A program made the position numbers and the translations under genes. The notes beneath the pieces are model-generated. The model was given only the letters and a program-made list of their open reading frames with translations, was not told the origin of the DNA and searched no databases. DNA of 41,240 nt from a virus. Shown here one piece after another: positions 14,392 to 22,328 of this stretch (its first letter is position 1; every line of letters starts with the position of its first letter). The stretch lies in IMG/VR virus record IMGVR_UViG_3300046093_000147, positions 1 to 41,240 of that record. One strand, 5' to 3'.

Positions 14392-14754
14392 TTAGTCTTT
14401 GGCTTCGGTTGAGGTTTGCGAGGGCGGCCCCTCAGTTTTGTCGTTCGGCCAACAGACTCCGATGTATTCAGCTTCGATGGTGAGCAGCCGGTATCCCACG
14501 TATCGGCCTGCTCGGACTTCCTTTCGCAGCATCGCTTCGAGGCTTTTGCGAGAGCGTTTCCGGTGCATCACATCCGTCCAGACTGAGTGTGTCAGTTCCG
14601 GCTGGAAGATTAGAGCTTGAGCACGCGGAATGGCCGAACCAGTCGCTGCACCCAACGAGTCGGGCGTTGATGTCTTTGGTGTTTTCATAGTCTTTGGTGT
14701 TTTCATAGTCTTTGGTCGCGCTGGCTGAGCTTGGCGTTCAGCCAAGAAACACAT
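14392..14754 (-). CDS. Hypothetical protein with N-terminal tandem repeat
   Basis: This 120-residue protein starts at 14754, where GGAGGGGGG lies 8 nt before the ATG, one of the clearest ribosome binding sites in the window. Residues 16-29 are a tandem KTMKTPKTMKTPKT repeat produced by an 18-bp DNA repeat. The remainder (LTHSVWTDVMHRKRSRKSLEAMLRKEVRAGRYVGYRLLTIEAEYIGVCWPN) appears globular and basic. The function is unknown. It lies just after the helicase loader gene and may be linked to replication. Confidence 0.7.
   Translation of the reverse strand: MCFLAERQAQPARPKTMKTPKTMKTPKTSTPDSLGAATGSAIPRAQALIFQPELTHSVWTDVMHRKRSRKSLEAMLRKEVRAGRYVGYRLLTIEAEYIGVCWPNDKTEGPPSQTSTEAKD
14673..14716. repeat. 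18-bp tandem repeat, about 2.4 copies
   Basis: The unit TCTTTGGTGTTTTCATAG is repeated at 14673-14690 and 14691-14708, then partially to 14716. It keeps the reading frame and encodes a Lys/Thr/Pro-rich repeat in the overlying gene. Copy number may vary between related phages. Confidence 0.9.
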
Positions 14755-14757
14755 GAC

Positions 14758-15588
14758 TCATACCCCCCTCCAGTCCGCAGTGCGTTTCAGCCGGTTGTAA
14801 AGCGCGGGCGATTCTGCAAACTTTTCTTTGAGCCCAGCGCCGCCGAGGTTGCAGGTGTAGATGTTCGCCCGCTCGTGCTCCTCGCGGTGTTGCAAAATCG
14901 CATAGAACGCAGACAGCGAGTTGTCCGTGTGCTGCTCCATTCCGAGATCGTCGAAGAGCACGATGCCCGCGCTTTTGCAACGCTCCACCATCGCCGAGCG
15001 ATCGCTGATTTCGACGTTGCCTTTCAACGCAGAGATGAGCGCAGGCATGGAGCAAAGAGCAACGTCATAGCCAGCCATCCACAGCCGCCGCGCTAGCTCG
15101 TGCGCGATGTAGCTCTTGCCAGCTTCGGAGTGCCCCATGAAGCCGATGCCGCGACCACCGAGCGGAGGCACCCAGCCCAGCGACTCCCTCGCGACGGCCT
15201 GGGCCGATGGCGACAGGCTGGAGAAGACGTAGCGCTGGTAGCGCGCGGGGTACCCGTGACCGTCCACCGTTGCGCAGCGCAGCCATGCAGCGGCCCTTTC
15301 CTCGGTGTCTTTCAGTTTGAGTTCAGCAGCCGTCGCCAGCTTGATTTGCAGCGCTGGCTTGCGCAGTTCGGGATGGCTGGCTTGCTGGCACTCCGACGAG
15401 CAGTAGAGCCAGCGCTTGCCCCCGATCTCCGGTAGTATCGACGCTAGCGTTTCCGTTTCAAAACGTTCCCCGCAGCCGGGGCAGTGACAGTCGATTTTCG
15501 TCGTCGCGAACGAGATTCGTGGAGTCGGCTTGGCGTGCAGCGCGGTTTGCGCAGCCCATTGGCGGGCGGGTTGGGCGAGGGCGTTCAT
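14758..15588 (-). CDS. DnaC/IstB-like replicative helicase loader
   Basis: The start at 15588 is chosen (276 residues, MNALAQPARQWAAQ): GGAGG lies 8 nt upstream and the ATG overlaps the preceding stop as ATGA. An N-terminal zinc site is formed by C34, C36, C39 and C63, C67. The AAA+ domain has Walker A GHSEAGKS (152-159) and Walker B IVLFDDLG (209-216), followed by a sensor-like YTCNLGG (244-250) and a basic arginine-finger region YNRLKRT (264-270). Such loaders deliver the host DnaB helicase to the phage origin. With the DUF1376 protein and the SSB-like protein it forms the replication start set. Confidence 0.88.
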   Translation of the reverse strand: MNALAQPARQWAAQTALHAKPTPRISFATTKIDCHCPGCGERFETETLASILPEIGGKRWLYCSSECQQASHPELRKPALQIKLATAAELKLKDTEERAAAWLRCATVDGHGYPARYQRYVFSSLSPSAQAVARESLGWVPPLGGRGIGFMGHSEAGKSYIAHELARRLWMAGYDVALCSMPALISALKGNVEISDRSAMVERCKSAGIVLFDDLGMEQHTDNSLSAFYAILQHREEHERANIYTCNLGGAGLKEKFAESPALYNRLKRTADWRGV

Positions 15589-16166
15589 TTCGCGCCCTCC
15601 TTCTCGCATTTACTCCAAACGCCGGGAGCGGAGGGGCGGTGGATGAGCCAGTTACCGATACGCAACTCTGCAAAAGTGATCGTCTTTTTGTCGTGAGTGC
15701 TAACGCCCCATTCCCCCCACGACTGAATCATACGGCCCGAAACACAGTTCCCGGCACGACGCAAAGCGCTCCCAGGCTCAATGTCCTCCGGCCCAAGGTC
15801 AACCATGACAGGCTCGGGTGCGATGCGATATTCAAGGTCGTCGTCATCCCACGGCGGCGTTTCGCCGCTGCTCCAGTTGATCCAGTCCAGGCCTTTGTGC
15901 AGAGGTCTAAACTCAATCCTCTCCCCACGCGCGTGGGCTTGCTTTTCGGCGGACCAGGGGATCGGAACGAAGTCCTTGATGCGGATGGTATGGCGGCCCG
16001 GTGGAGTGAGAAAAGCGGGAACGTCCGCCGCCGTCTTGAAGGCGATGAAATCGTTCGGGTGAGTCTCATTGTCGTTCACCTCCCACTCCACAGGATTCCC
16101 GGCGGCTTGGGCTTTAATGATGGTGATGGCGGTTTCGAGTTGGGTGATTTGTTGTTCTAGGTCCAT
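15585..16166 (-). CDS. Hypothetical early protein
   Basis: This 193-residue protein begins MDLEQQITQLETAITIIKAQ, a short amphipathic helix with coiled-coil character. The rest is rich in Trp and charged residues (WINWSSGETPPWDDDDLEYRIAPEP, ITFAELRIGNWLIHRPSAPGVW). The segment around 'GDDDLEYRI' resembles phage proteins in which a short WxxWxSGETPPW-type motif recurs, but I cannot assign a function. It is coupled to the helicase loader. Confidence 0.75.
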   Translation of the reverse strand: MDLEQQITQLETAITIIKAQAAGNPVEWEVNDNETHPNDFIAFKTAADVPAFLTPPGRHTIRIKDFVPIPWSAEKQAHARGERIEFRPLHKGLDWINWSSGETPPWDDDDLEYRIAPEPVMVDLGPEDIEPGSALRRAGNCVSGRMIQSWGEWGVSTHDKKTITFAELRIGNWLIHRPSAPGVWSKCEKEGAK

Positions 16167-16187
16167 GTTGTTTGCATTTTTGAGATT

Positions 16188-16349
16188 TTAAAACCAATGG
16201 TCGTTGCACTTATGACAATGAGGGTCTTCATGCCCTTGTTGTGGTGGGGCCTGCTGTGGGGCAGACCACGTTTCGGGACTCCCTTGAGGGAGCCAATAAA
16301 CGTAGAGGCGGCAGCTGCAGCGGCAGGTGTCGTTGGGCATTGAGTTCAT
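16188..16349 (-). CDS. Small cysteine-rich, probably zinc-binding protein
   Basis: This 53-residue reading starts at 16349 (MNSMPNDTCRCSCRLYVYWL), where the ATG overlaps the preceding stop as ATGA. It carries CRCSC near the N-terminus and PHCHKCNDH near the C-terminus, which together could bind one zinc ion. A longer reading from 16412 is unlikely because it would lie inside the previous gene. The function is unknown; such small zinc proteins are common in phage early operons. Confidence 0.65.
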   Translation of the reverse strand: MNSMPNDTCRCSCRLYVYWLPQGSPETWSAPQQAPPQQGHEDPHCHKCNDHWF

Positions 16350-16756
16350 TGGAGAAGTTCGATGGGCCAAGCGGCGCAGATGTTTTTGAGCTGAGTATTG
16401 CACCAGTCCCAAGTCTTGATGTGATCGCCGACGACTTGCATTTCTTTGAGTGCAAGAGTCGATTCGATCCTGTCGATGGTTGATCGCCAGCCAGCCTCAG
16501 CGTTGCGCGGGCAGGCGGCGATGAAGTCGGCGTCTGCGTCGTTTTGGTTGCGCGCTGGCACCCTCAGTTCAGGGTCTCGGTCTGTGTGGGCAACGATGAT
16601 GTTGATTTTGCCGTCTTCGTTTCGGCGCAATGGCCCTATCCAGTTGGTTTTGCCTGTGCGTTCGACACCCCACTTCCCCGGCGTCCGCTTCTCGGCGAGA
16701 GCGAGGTTTGTGCGGCATTTGGTCTTGATTGCGTTAAGGTGTTCGATTTGGTTCAT
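16346..16756 (-). CDS. Ead/Ea22-like early protein
   Basis: This 136-residue protein contains DADADFIAACPRNAEAGWRSTIDRIE (about residues 73-98), which follows the pattern 'DAxFIAxARxxxPxxxxxI' seen in Ead/Ea22-like phage proteins. The N-terminal part has a short TPGKWGVER motif. The role of this family is not established. It is coupled at both ends to its neighbours by 4-bp overlaps. Confidence 0.75.
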   Translation of the reverse strand: MNQIEHLNAIKTKCRTNLALAEKRTPGKWGVERTGKTNWIGPLRRNEDGKINIIVAHTDRDPELRVPARNQNDADADFIAACPRNAEAGWRSTIDRIESTLALKEMQVVGDHIKTWDWCNTQLKNICAAWPIELLQ

Positions 16757-17613
16757 GGTTTTGGGTATTTGGAGTTGAAGGTTTCGAGGGCCTTTCTTGC
16801 GCTGTCGTAGTGTGGCTGGACATTTGCTTTGTGCTGATGTGACACAAAAGCAGAGCCCGCCACGGCGACGCTGATGTAATCCAAAGCCTCCGCCAACCCC
16901 TCAGCATCGGCACGCGAGACGACTGGCGGAGATGGGAGGTTGAGGGCCTGATTTAACCAGTCAGGCCGGTTTAACGGCGCTTCGCAGTCTTGCTCTGCGC
17001 GGTAGGTGTTATCCAGCCGCTCCAAAGCCTCCCGCAGTTGAGCCTCGCGGGCTTGGCTGACTACTAGTTGGTCGGCTAGATGGACGATTCCATACTTACC
17101 GTGTTGCAAGTCGAGAGCCTGGGACTGGCTTTCGGCTAGACCCTTCGCCAGCCTGTTGCAATTTTCGCAACTAACCGTCCGGCCTGAAAGCGCTTGCTGG
17201 GCTTCGGCTAGCTGCTGGCGGAGTTTGTCCCGCTCGGCTTGCAGCTTGGCGAAGATGGCATGGAGTTGCAAGGCGCTGGCTGAGAGATCGGTGAGAGTCG
17301 GATGGAACTCCCAGAACTTCAGGGTTTCCCGCGTTCCGTGCTTGCGGCGGTGGGCAATGATCTTCACCCGGCGGGGGCCTGAGCTGGCGATCTCGATGCG
17401 GACGGCGTCACGGTGGGCGAGGAGCACCAAACGGGTGAGTCGGTCGCCGTCGTGGGTGGACAGGTCGCCGCAGAAGTTGATGCAGATGCCCTTCTCGAAC
17501 CCGTGGACTTTCGGGAGATGGTGGTCGCCGCCCACCCACTCAGAGAGCATGTCTTTGCAGAATTGTTGGTCTTCGGTCATTTGGCTTTGTGGTGAAGTGT
17601 TCATTGTGCTCAT
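16753..17613 (-). CDS. Coiled-coil early protein
   Basis: This 286-residue protein begins MSTMNTSPQSQMTEDQQFCK. The N-terminal third looks globular (GICINFCGDLSTHDGDRLTRLVLLAHRDAVRIEIAS). Residues of about 110-215 form a long heptad-like segment (LQAERDKLRQQLAEAQQAL, AQLREALERLDNTYR) with a CENCNRLA pair of cysteines. The C-terminal 50 residues contain YDSARKALETFNSKYP, a motif repeated in many phage Ea-type proteins. I cannot give a function. Confidence 0.75.
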   Translation of the reverse strand: MSTMNTSPQSQMTEDQQFCKDMLSEWVGGDHHLPKVHGFEKGICINFCGDLSTHDGDRLTRLVLLAHRDAVRIEIASSGPRRVKIIAHRRKHGTRETLKFWEFHPTLTDLSASALQLHAIFAKLQAERDKLRQQLAEAQQALSGRTVSCENCNRLAKGLAESQSQALDLQHGKYGIVHLADQLVVSQAREAQLREALERLDNTYRAEQDCEAPLNRPDWLNQALNLPSPPVVSRADAEGLAEALDYISVAVAGSAFVSHQHKANVQPHYDSARKALETFNSKYPKP

Positions 17614-18404
17614 TTGGGTAAATCGAGAACTTGCGAAGGGTCGCGTTTGGCTGGCGGCGGCTTGCCGTAGCCGTTGCTGCGCTGGGCTTGGCGTGCGGCT
17701 TCCGTTGCAGCGCGTTCACGGGCTGAGTTGACGTAGCTGCGCAGGTCGGCTTGCCAGTTGGTGCCTACCGGCGTTGTGCTGCCGTTGCTGCTGCGGGTCC
17801 ACTCGCTGGCTTCTCGGGCTAGCCACCAGGACTCAGCTTCGGCGTCGGTGATGGCGAGCTGGCTGGCGGCTTGCTTGGCTTGTGGCAAAGTCGGCCTCGC
17901 CCGCACGCCCTCGCGCAGCGAAGCAGGAGATGGCTCATTGTGAGACTGAGACTGAGACTGAGACTGAGAGTTCGTTCGCTTCGTTGGAGTGTGTTCGTTG
18001 TCCGGTTCGTTGTCCGGTTCGTTAAAAGACAACGAAGCGGTTCGTTGGCGCTTCGCTGCCATCTCCTTTCCCCATTCGCTGTTCCCGGTTCGCTTGGCCC
18101 CCGAAGCGTCGCCGCCTTTCTTGGCCAGGACGCGGAAGTTTTCCAGGTCATCGCGGAGACATTCGAGACGTTCATTCTTCAATTCGCCATCGGCTTCGAT
18201 GAACTTTTTCAGCACGCGCTTTTGCAGCTTCGCGCCAGCAACGCCCGCGATCTTGCCGAGGTCTTCGAGGTCGTCGGGGCAAGATCCTTGCTGCCACTGA
18301 TAGCAAAGCAGGCGAATGTAGGCACCGACCTCTTCGGCGCTCATTAGCAGGGTGCCGCCGAGGAAATCGGCGGGGTAAAACTGGAATGATGGAGATGTTT
18401 TCAA
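17610..18404 (-). CDS. DUF1376-type phage replication protein
   Basis: This 264-residue protein begins MKTSPSFQFYPADFLGGTLL. Residues 8-90 (FYPADFLGG..LMSAEEVGAYIRLLCYQWQQGSCPDDLEDLGKIAG) match the winged-helix DUF1376 pattern (YPxDxxxxTxxLxxxExGAYxxLLxxxW), found in phage replication initiators such as YdaU. It is followed by a hypervariable linker (NEPDNEPDNEHTP, SQSQSQSQS) made from short DNA repeats, and a C-terminal helical region (ESWWLAREASEWTR) that often binds the helicase loader in this family. It probably opens or marks the phage origin. Next to it lie an SSB-like gene and, further on, the helicase loader. Confidence 0.82.
   Translation of the reverse strand: MKTSPSFQFYPADFLGGTLLMSAEEVGAYIRLLCYQWQQGSCPDDLEDLGKIAGVAGAKLQKRVLKKFIEADGELKNERLECLRDDLENFRVLAKKGGDASGAKRTGNSEWGKEMAAKRQRTASLSFNEPDNEPDNEHTPTKRTNSQSQSQSQSHNEPSPASLREGVRARPTLPQAKQAASQLAITDAEAESWWLAREASEWTRSSNGSTTPVGTNWQADLRSYVNSARERAATEAARQAQRSNGYGKPPPAKRDPSQVLDLPK
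17941..18023. repeat. Short tandem repeats in the linker of the replication gene
   Basis: TGAGAC is repeated 4.7 times at 17941-17968 and TTCGTTGTCCGG 2.5 times at 17994-18023. Both arrays keep the reading frame and encode Ser-Gln and Asn-Glu-Pro-Asp repeats in the linker. Confidence 0.95.
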
Positions 18405-18757
18405 AATGGAATATCCCCCGATTCATTTTCCGCAGCGATCTCTTCCCGCGCGCGATCCACCCACCCCGGCTGCTGCGCTGGGGGCGGACTCTTGCCGTAG
18501 CCGTGTCGGATAGGCTGCTGCTGCTGAGCCTGTGGGCGCTGGTAGCTCTGCGCTGGTGGCGCTTGGCGTTGTTCCTTCGGCTTCACCGAGAGGCTGAAAA
18601 ACTTCTCCCCCGTCGCTTGGTTAATTTTCACCCAGGCAGAGAGCCAGTGCTCAACGCCGTCGATGTTGAGGCTCCCCGTGTACTCAGGATGCGTGTCTTT
18701 CTCGCGGCGCTGATTGCGCCCGAGGGTGCCGGTGTTGGTCTTGTCGTAGCTGCTCAT
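18401..18757 (-). CDS. SSB-like single-stranded DNA-binding protein
   Basis: This 118-residue protein begins MSSYDKTNTGTLGRNQRREK. Residues 5-60 (TNTGTLGRN..EKDTHPEYTGSLNIDGVEHWLSAWVKINQATGEKFFSLSVKPK) have the small beta-barrel pattern of phage proteins related to ssDNA-binding proteins. A Gln/Pro-rich linker (60-100) leads to the extreme C-terminus ESGDIPF. Bacterial SSB proteins end in an acidic DDDIPF tip that recruits host repair and replication factors; the same tip here strongly suggests SSB mimicry. It lies between the DUF1376 gene and the small gene at 18754 with 4-bp overlaps. Confidence 0.75.
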   Translation of the reverse strand: MSSYDKTNTGTLGRNQRREKDTHPEYTGSLNIDGVEHWLSAWVKINQATGEKFFSLSVKPKEQRQAPPAQSYQRPQAQQQQPIRHGYGKSPPPAQQPGWVDRAREEIAAENESGDIPF

Positions 18758-18963
18758 TTCCGTAGTTCCTCCCGTTCCCAGTGGTTCACTTCGCGGGCGG
18801 CATCGGCCAACTCGCGGCGAGCCTCGCCGGAAATGGGCTCGCCCGTGTCGTCCTCAATTTCAGAGGCGCGATCAAAGGCAGCTTGAGCAGCAGCCAGCCG
18901 TTGCCTCGCCAGCAGCAATGCAGGCGGGCGGCTGGGCTCGATGGGGAAAAGTTCGTCACTCAT
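18754..18963 (-). CDS. Small helical protein
   Basis: The start at 18963 is chosen because its ATG overlaps the methyltransferase stop. The 69-residue protein (MSDELFPIEPSRPPALLLAR) is predicted helical (RLAAAQAAFDRASEIEDD, REVNHWEREELRK) and highly charged. The function is unknown. A longer reading from 19215 overlaps the methyltransferase and is not credible. Confidence 0.65.
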   Translation of the reverse strand: MSDELFPIEPSRPPALLLARQRLAAAQAAFDRASEIEDDTGEPISGEARRELADAAREVNHWEREELRK

Positions 18964-19709
18964 ACCCCCAGCACCCCCTGTTCCAGCCTGCGTGTGGCAA
19001 TCTCGCAATACTCCGCGCTCATCTCGCAGCCGATGCTTTTGTATCCCAGGTTCTTCGCCGCCAGCAGCGTTGTTCCCGAGCCGCAAAACGGATCGAGCAC
19101 AGTGCCACCTGCAGGCACTACACCCAGCAGCCATTGCATTAGCTCGATAGGCTTGGCCGTGCTGTGCTCTTTCTCGGAGCCGACGACAGAGCCGCGATAC
19201 AGCCCAGCCTTGCAACCGCCGCCGCGCTCCTGCTCTTTCCCCAGCGTGCCATGCGACGCGCTCAGCACATACTCACATTGCGAGCGAAACCAGCCCTTCT
19301 GCGGCCTCGCCGCCTCCGTCTTGTCCCAGGGAATGATACCCCTCCACGTCCAGCCGCCGCATTGAATCGCATCGCTCAACGTCGGCAGTTGTCGCCAATC
19401 GACAAACGACAACAGCACGCCGCCCGGCTTCGTCACCCGGTAGCATTCGGCCATCCAGAGGGTTGACCACAGCAGGAACGAGCGCTGGTCCCGATTGTCG
19501 CCGTAGAATTCAGGGTAGCTCTTCGCCGTGTCGGTCAGCGTGTATTTCTTCGACGTGGCCTGCGCCCTGTCCGAACGGTGCATGCCGCCCGATGAATACG
19601 GCGGGTCCGTCACAACGGCGTCCACGCTGGCATCCGGCAGCGAGCGCAGCAGGGCGAGGCTGTCACCGTGCCACAGGGTCACGGCTGGCTCCTTGTGGTA
19701 TTCGATCAC
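18960..19709 (-). CDS. Second DNA methyltransferase, beta-class
   Basis: This 249-residue protein starts at GTG (19709), which overlaps the preceding stop. Motif IV is DPPYSSGG (35-42) and motif I is LDPFCGSGTT (205-214), again in beta-class order. HSTAKPIEL (182-190) precedes motif I. It should methylate adenine N6 or cytosine N4 in a site different from the enzyme at 11849-12625. It differs in length and sequence from that one, so it is not a recent duplication. No restriction gene is near. It lies among replication genes, so early methylation of phage DNA is likely. Confidence 0.88.
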   Translation of the reverse strand: MIEYHKEPAVTLWHGDSLALLRSLPDASVDAVVTDPPYSSGGMHRSDRAQATSKKYTLTDTAKSYPEFYGDNRDQRSFLLWSTLWMAECYRVTKPGGVLLSFVDWRQLPTLSDAIQCGGWTWRGIIPWDKTEAARPQKGWFRSQCEYVLSASHGTLGKEQERGGGCKAGLYRGSVVGSEKEHSTAKPIELMQWLLGVVPAGGTVLDPFCGSGTTLLAAKNLGYKSIGCEMSAEYCEIATRRLEQGVLGV

Positions 19710-19921
19710 GCGACCCCCTCCCCATACTTCGCCAGCGCGCCAGCGACATAGGTTGCCAGATTCTCGGCTTCAATGTGCCGCGCGCAGGACTCGCGGCCCA
19801 TGTTGCGCAGGGCGCGCACCAGCACCAGCGAGCCCTTAACACGCTCCTTCAAGCCGTTGTTGGTGCCTATGGTCAGCGTTGAGTGCTGGCCGTCGTCGTA
19901 GCTGTGGTTGGGGTCGATCAT
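19706..19921 (-). CDS. Small hypothetical protein
   Basis: This 71-residue protein begins MIDPNHSYDDGQHSTLTIGT. GGAGAAGGA lies directly before the ATG and the start overlaps the previous stop. The second half (LVLVRALRNMGRESCARHIEAENLATYVAGALAKYGEG) is helical. The function is unknown. Confidence 0.65.
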   Translation of the reverse strand: MIDPNHSYDDGQHSTLTIGTNNGLKERVKGSLVLVRALRNMGRESCARHIEAENLATYVAGALAKYGEGVA

Positions 19922-20121
19922 TCCTTCTCCCTCTTCGGTTGGTTCTTCGCCATTGCCTTGGTCACGATGCCGAGGCCGCGCAGATGCCGCCCCAGATGCT
20001 TGGCATTGCAGTGTGCCCGCTTGGCCGCGAGCGTGATGGTGAGCTTGTGAGTGAGCACATAGTTCACGCCTTTGGCGAGGCGCGCGGCGATGGCTTCGGG
20101 TTTGCTTGAGGTGCAGTTCAT
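19918..20121 (-). CDS. Small basic protein
   Basis: This 67-residue protein starts at 20121 (MNCTSSKPEAIAARLAKGVN) with ATGA overlap. The segment YVLTHKLTITLAAKRAHCNAKHLGRHLRGLG looks like a short DNA- or RNA-binding helix pair, and the C-terminus is Lys-rich (KAMAKNQPKREKE). I do not recognise a family. Confidence 0.6.
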   Translation of the reverse strand: MNCTSSKPEAIAARLAKGVNYVLTHKLTITLAAKRAHCNAKHLGRHLRGLGIVTKAMAKNQPKREKE

Positions 20122-20540
20122 GCTTCCACCTCCCAAATCACGATTTCACAGCGCGGATTGCTGGCGTCCTTCTTGATCTCGCAGCCCCGCGGCCACATGC
20201 CGCAGTCATCGGCAACGAGGCCGCTGTCAGCGATGCCATCACGGTAGCTCTTGAGGCTGGCCATGAGGTTGTCGTTGTCTCGCTTGGCGGCTGTGCGGCA
20301 GAAGAAGATCACCTTGTAATGCGCCTTCTCCCACTTCGGCGGGGCAAGGCCAGCGTCGTGCAACACCTTCTGCGCTGCCCACTTGCCCTTGTCTCTCGCC
20401 GACTTCACAGCCCGCGCCTTCGCCGCCCAGTGCGTGCGAGCGTTGGGCGAAAGCAGGCGGTGAGGCATCGGCAGGATGAGGCGGAGAATCACGCCGGGGA
20501 GCGTCGCCACCGCGCGCGGTTTGAAATCGTGCTCGGTCAT
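20118..20540 (-). CDS. rusA: RusA-like Holliday junction resolvase
   Basis: The start at 20540 (MTEHDFKPRAVATLPGVILR, 140 residues) overlaps the preceding stop as ATGA. The family pattern is clear: LPMPHRLLSPNARTHWAAKARAVK (23-46) and KRDNDNLMASLKSYRDGIADSGLVADD (87-112). The acidic residues D88, D90 and D101, with D111/112, correspond to the RusA catalytic carboxylates. It resolves branched DNA made by recombination so that concatemers can be packaged. It works with the Bet annealing protein and nuclease upstream. Confidence 0.92.
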   Translation of the reverse strand: MTEHDFKPRAVATLPGVILRLILPMPHRLLSPNARTHWAAKARAVKSARDKGKWAAQKVLHDAGLAPPKWEKAHYKVIFFCRTAAKRDNDNLMASLKSYRDGIADSGLVADDCGMWPRGCEIKKDASNPRCEIVIWEVEA

Positions 20541-20758
20541 TGTTGTTCCTCCCATGTCTTTGCAGCCAATGCCCATCCGTAGGCGTCGGCGGCTTGCGCG
20601 ATTTCAGCAGCCTCGTTTGGATCGGGGCGAGAGTCGCCGTTGTGGTCCGTGTAACCGACCTTGGCCAGAAGGCCGCAGAGCGCGAAAGCGCTGAACAGTT
20701 CAGCCTTGGTCAAAGGCACGAGCGCCTGCGGCTGTGGCTGTGGATTTGAGGAATACAT
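20537..20758 (-). CDS. Small hypothetical protein
   Basis: This 73-residue protein begins MYSSNPQPQPQALVPLTKAE and contains a helical middle (FSAFALCGLLAKVGY) and DHNGDSRPDPNEAAEIAQAADAY. A DxNGDxxPDxxE segment resembles an EF-hand or dockerin-like calcium loop, but it may be chance. The start overlaps the previous stop as TAATG. Confidence 0.6.
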   Translation of the reverse strand: MYSSNPQPQPQALVPLTKAELFSAFALCGLLAKVGYTDHNGDSRPDPNEAAEIAQAADAYGWALAAKTWEEQQ

Positions 20759-21030
20759 TATGGCTTCACCTCCCGATTGATTTCCTGATTGAAGGCACAG
20801 ATAAAAAGCTCGAACAAGTCTGGCACCTCAATAACGGCATCTTTCCCGATTTCTTCGGCCTCCTCTTGGATGGCTTGCATCATCGCTCTCGATGCCCAAG
20901 CGGCTCCCATTACAAGTTCTACCGTTGACACCCTGTTTCTATCGGCTGCCCTGAAAATCAGCGGCAGCAACTCGGCGGAGAAGAATTTCGCCTTAGCTAT
21001 GATTTCGTCTTCTTTTGATGAGCTTTGCAT
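20758..21030 (-). CDS. Small helical hypothetical protein
   Basis: This 90-residue protein begins MQSSSKEDEIIAKAKFFSAE and is almost entirely helical (LLPLIFRAADRNRVSTVELVMGAAWASRAMMQAIQEEAEEIG), ending FICAFNQEINREVKP. No family is recognised. It overlaps the nuclease stop as TAATG and the next gene as TAATG. Confidence 0.65.
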   Translation of the reverse strand: MQSSSKEDEIIAKAKFFSAELLPLIFRAADRNRVSTVELVMGAAWASRAMMQAIQEEAEEIGKDAVIEVPDLFELFICAFNQEINREVKP

Positions 21031-22328
21031 TATTCGACCTCCTGCAATTGTTTCGCCGTCTCGACTAGCTTGGCAGCATTGCGCTTCATCTTGAGAACGC
21101 CCGCTTTCGTGAGCGTGCTCGTCACGATGTCAGTCGCCTGCTTGCCCGTGATAGCGTAGCGCTTGCCGGGAGTGCCATCGGCTTTGATGTTTGGCCCGCC
21201 TGCCTTTTGGATAGCTTCATCGAGAGGGCCGACTTTGATCGTGACACACGAGGAAAGAAACGCCTCTTGAGTCAGCCCGTGCGCCTCCAGCAGTCCGAAC
21301 ACCGCGCCCGTGTCGGTGACTTCGCGCACTTTATCGCCTTCTTCGAGGTGGTAGAACGCTTGAAACTCCGCGTCATCCTTCGCCCGAACCTTCGCCGCGC
21401 CCTCGATGGCGTCGCTATACCAAGCCACCAGCCGGAGCCCGCGCATAAGCCGAGCATGAACATCGGCGGGAAGCTCCATCGCGCGAGCGAACAGGGCCGC
21501 GCGCGCCGTCTTGTCATCGCTGGGCAGGCTCATCGTCAGCCGTTCGACGGGGGCAAGAGCCGTCTCTCTGAAGGTTGTGCACCGCGCATTGGCTGGGCAC
21601 CAGTGGCACCACTCACCCGCGCGGAGGTCTTGCGGCGTTGCCCGCAGCGCCTTCACCAGCACGTCAGCAAGCCACTCATGCGCAGCCTCCAAAGCCTCAG
21701 CATCGAAGTCTGCCACCGTAGGCTGTCCGGCCCACGGCTGCACAATTGCGACCCGCACCGATGCTACACGGTAGCGACGGGCGACGAGGCTAGCCAGCGT
21801 GCGCAGTTGCGCATTGCCAGCCGCGTGCTCGTAGTCCCCTCGACCTGTCTTGTAGTCGATCACGATGGCCCGCCCGCGCTCAACAACAACCAAGTCAGCT
21901 TGGCCAGTGCAGACCAGCCGTGCCGTTGTCGCGTCAGTCACTTCAACGACACCGCCAAGGGCGGTCAGGCCAAGCCGCTGCTCCAGGTGCATCGCAGGCA
22001 CCACGTCAGGCGTTGACCACGCCTCCAGCAGCACATTGGTTTGATGCCTGCACATGTCCGCCGTCTCGCTTTCATCGGCAGATAGGGAAGACGTGTCGCC
22101 AGTCTCAAGTGCCGCGTGGATGCGCGTGCCGCTGGTGGAGTCGGCATTGTCAGGCGAGGGAGGGCACAGCGTCGAAGCCAGATAGCTGCCAGGGCAGGCG
22201 GCGATTCGCACCATTGCCGAGGCCGAGGGCAGGCCCCGGCGCGGGTCGATTGGAGTCGGCTCGCAGATCGCCGCTACCGTGTCGTCCCAGTCGGGATCTC
22301 TGATGCCGTCCTTGTCGGTGGAGTCCAT
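21030..22328 (-). CDS. PD-(D/E)XK (RecB-type) nuclease with probable iron-sulphur cluster
   Basis: This 432-residue protein resembles the DUF2800/RecB-like exonucleases of phages. The catalytic core is Glu116, GQADLVVV (Asp145) and IVIDYKTGRG (Asp158, Lys160). Four cysteines, C45 in RIAACPGS near the N-terminus and C241, C244 and C250 in the CHWCPANARC segment, have the spacing that binds a 4Fe-4S cluster in AddB and Cas4-type nucleases. The C-terminal 150 residues carry no known domain. Beside the Bet-type annealing protein it most likely resects DNA ends to make single strands for annealing. Confidence 0.85.
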   Translation of the reverse strand: MDSTDKDGIRDPDWDDTVAAICEPTPIDPRRGLPSASAMVRIAACPGSYLASTLCPPSPDNADSTSGTRIHAALETGDTSSLSADESETADMCRHQTNVLLEAWSTPDVVPAMHLEQRLGLTALGGVVEVTDATTARLVCTGQADLVVVERGRAIVIDYKTGRGDYEHAAGNAQLRTLASLVARRYRVASVRVAIVQPWAGQPTVADFDAEALEAAHEWLADVLVKALRATPQDLRAGEWCHWCPANARCTTFRETALAPVERLTMSLPSDDKTARAALFARAMELPADVHARLMRGLRLVAWYSDAIEGAAKVRAKDDAEFQAFYHLEEGDKVREVTDTGAVFGLLEAHGLTQEAFLSSCVTIKVGPLDEAIQKAGGPNIKADGTPGKRYAITGKQATDIVTSTLTKAGVLKMKRNAAKLVETAKQLQEVE

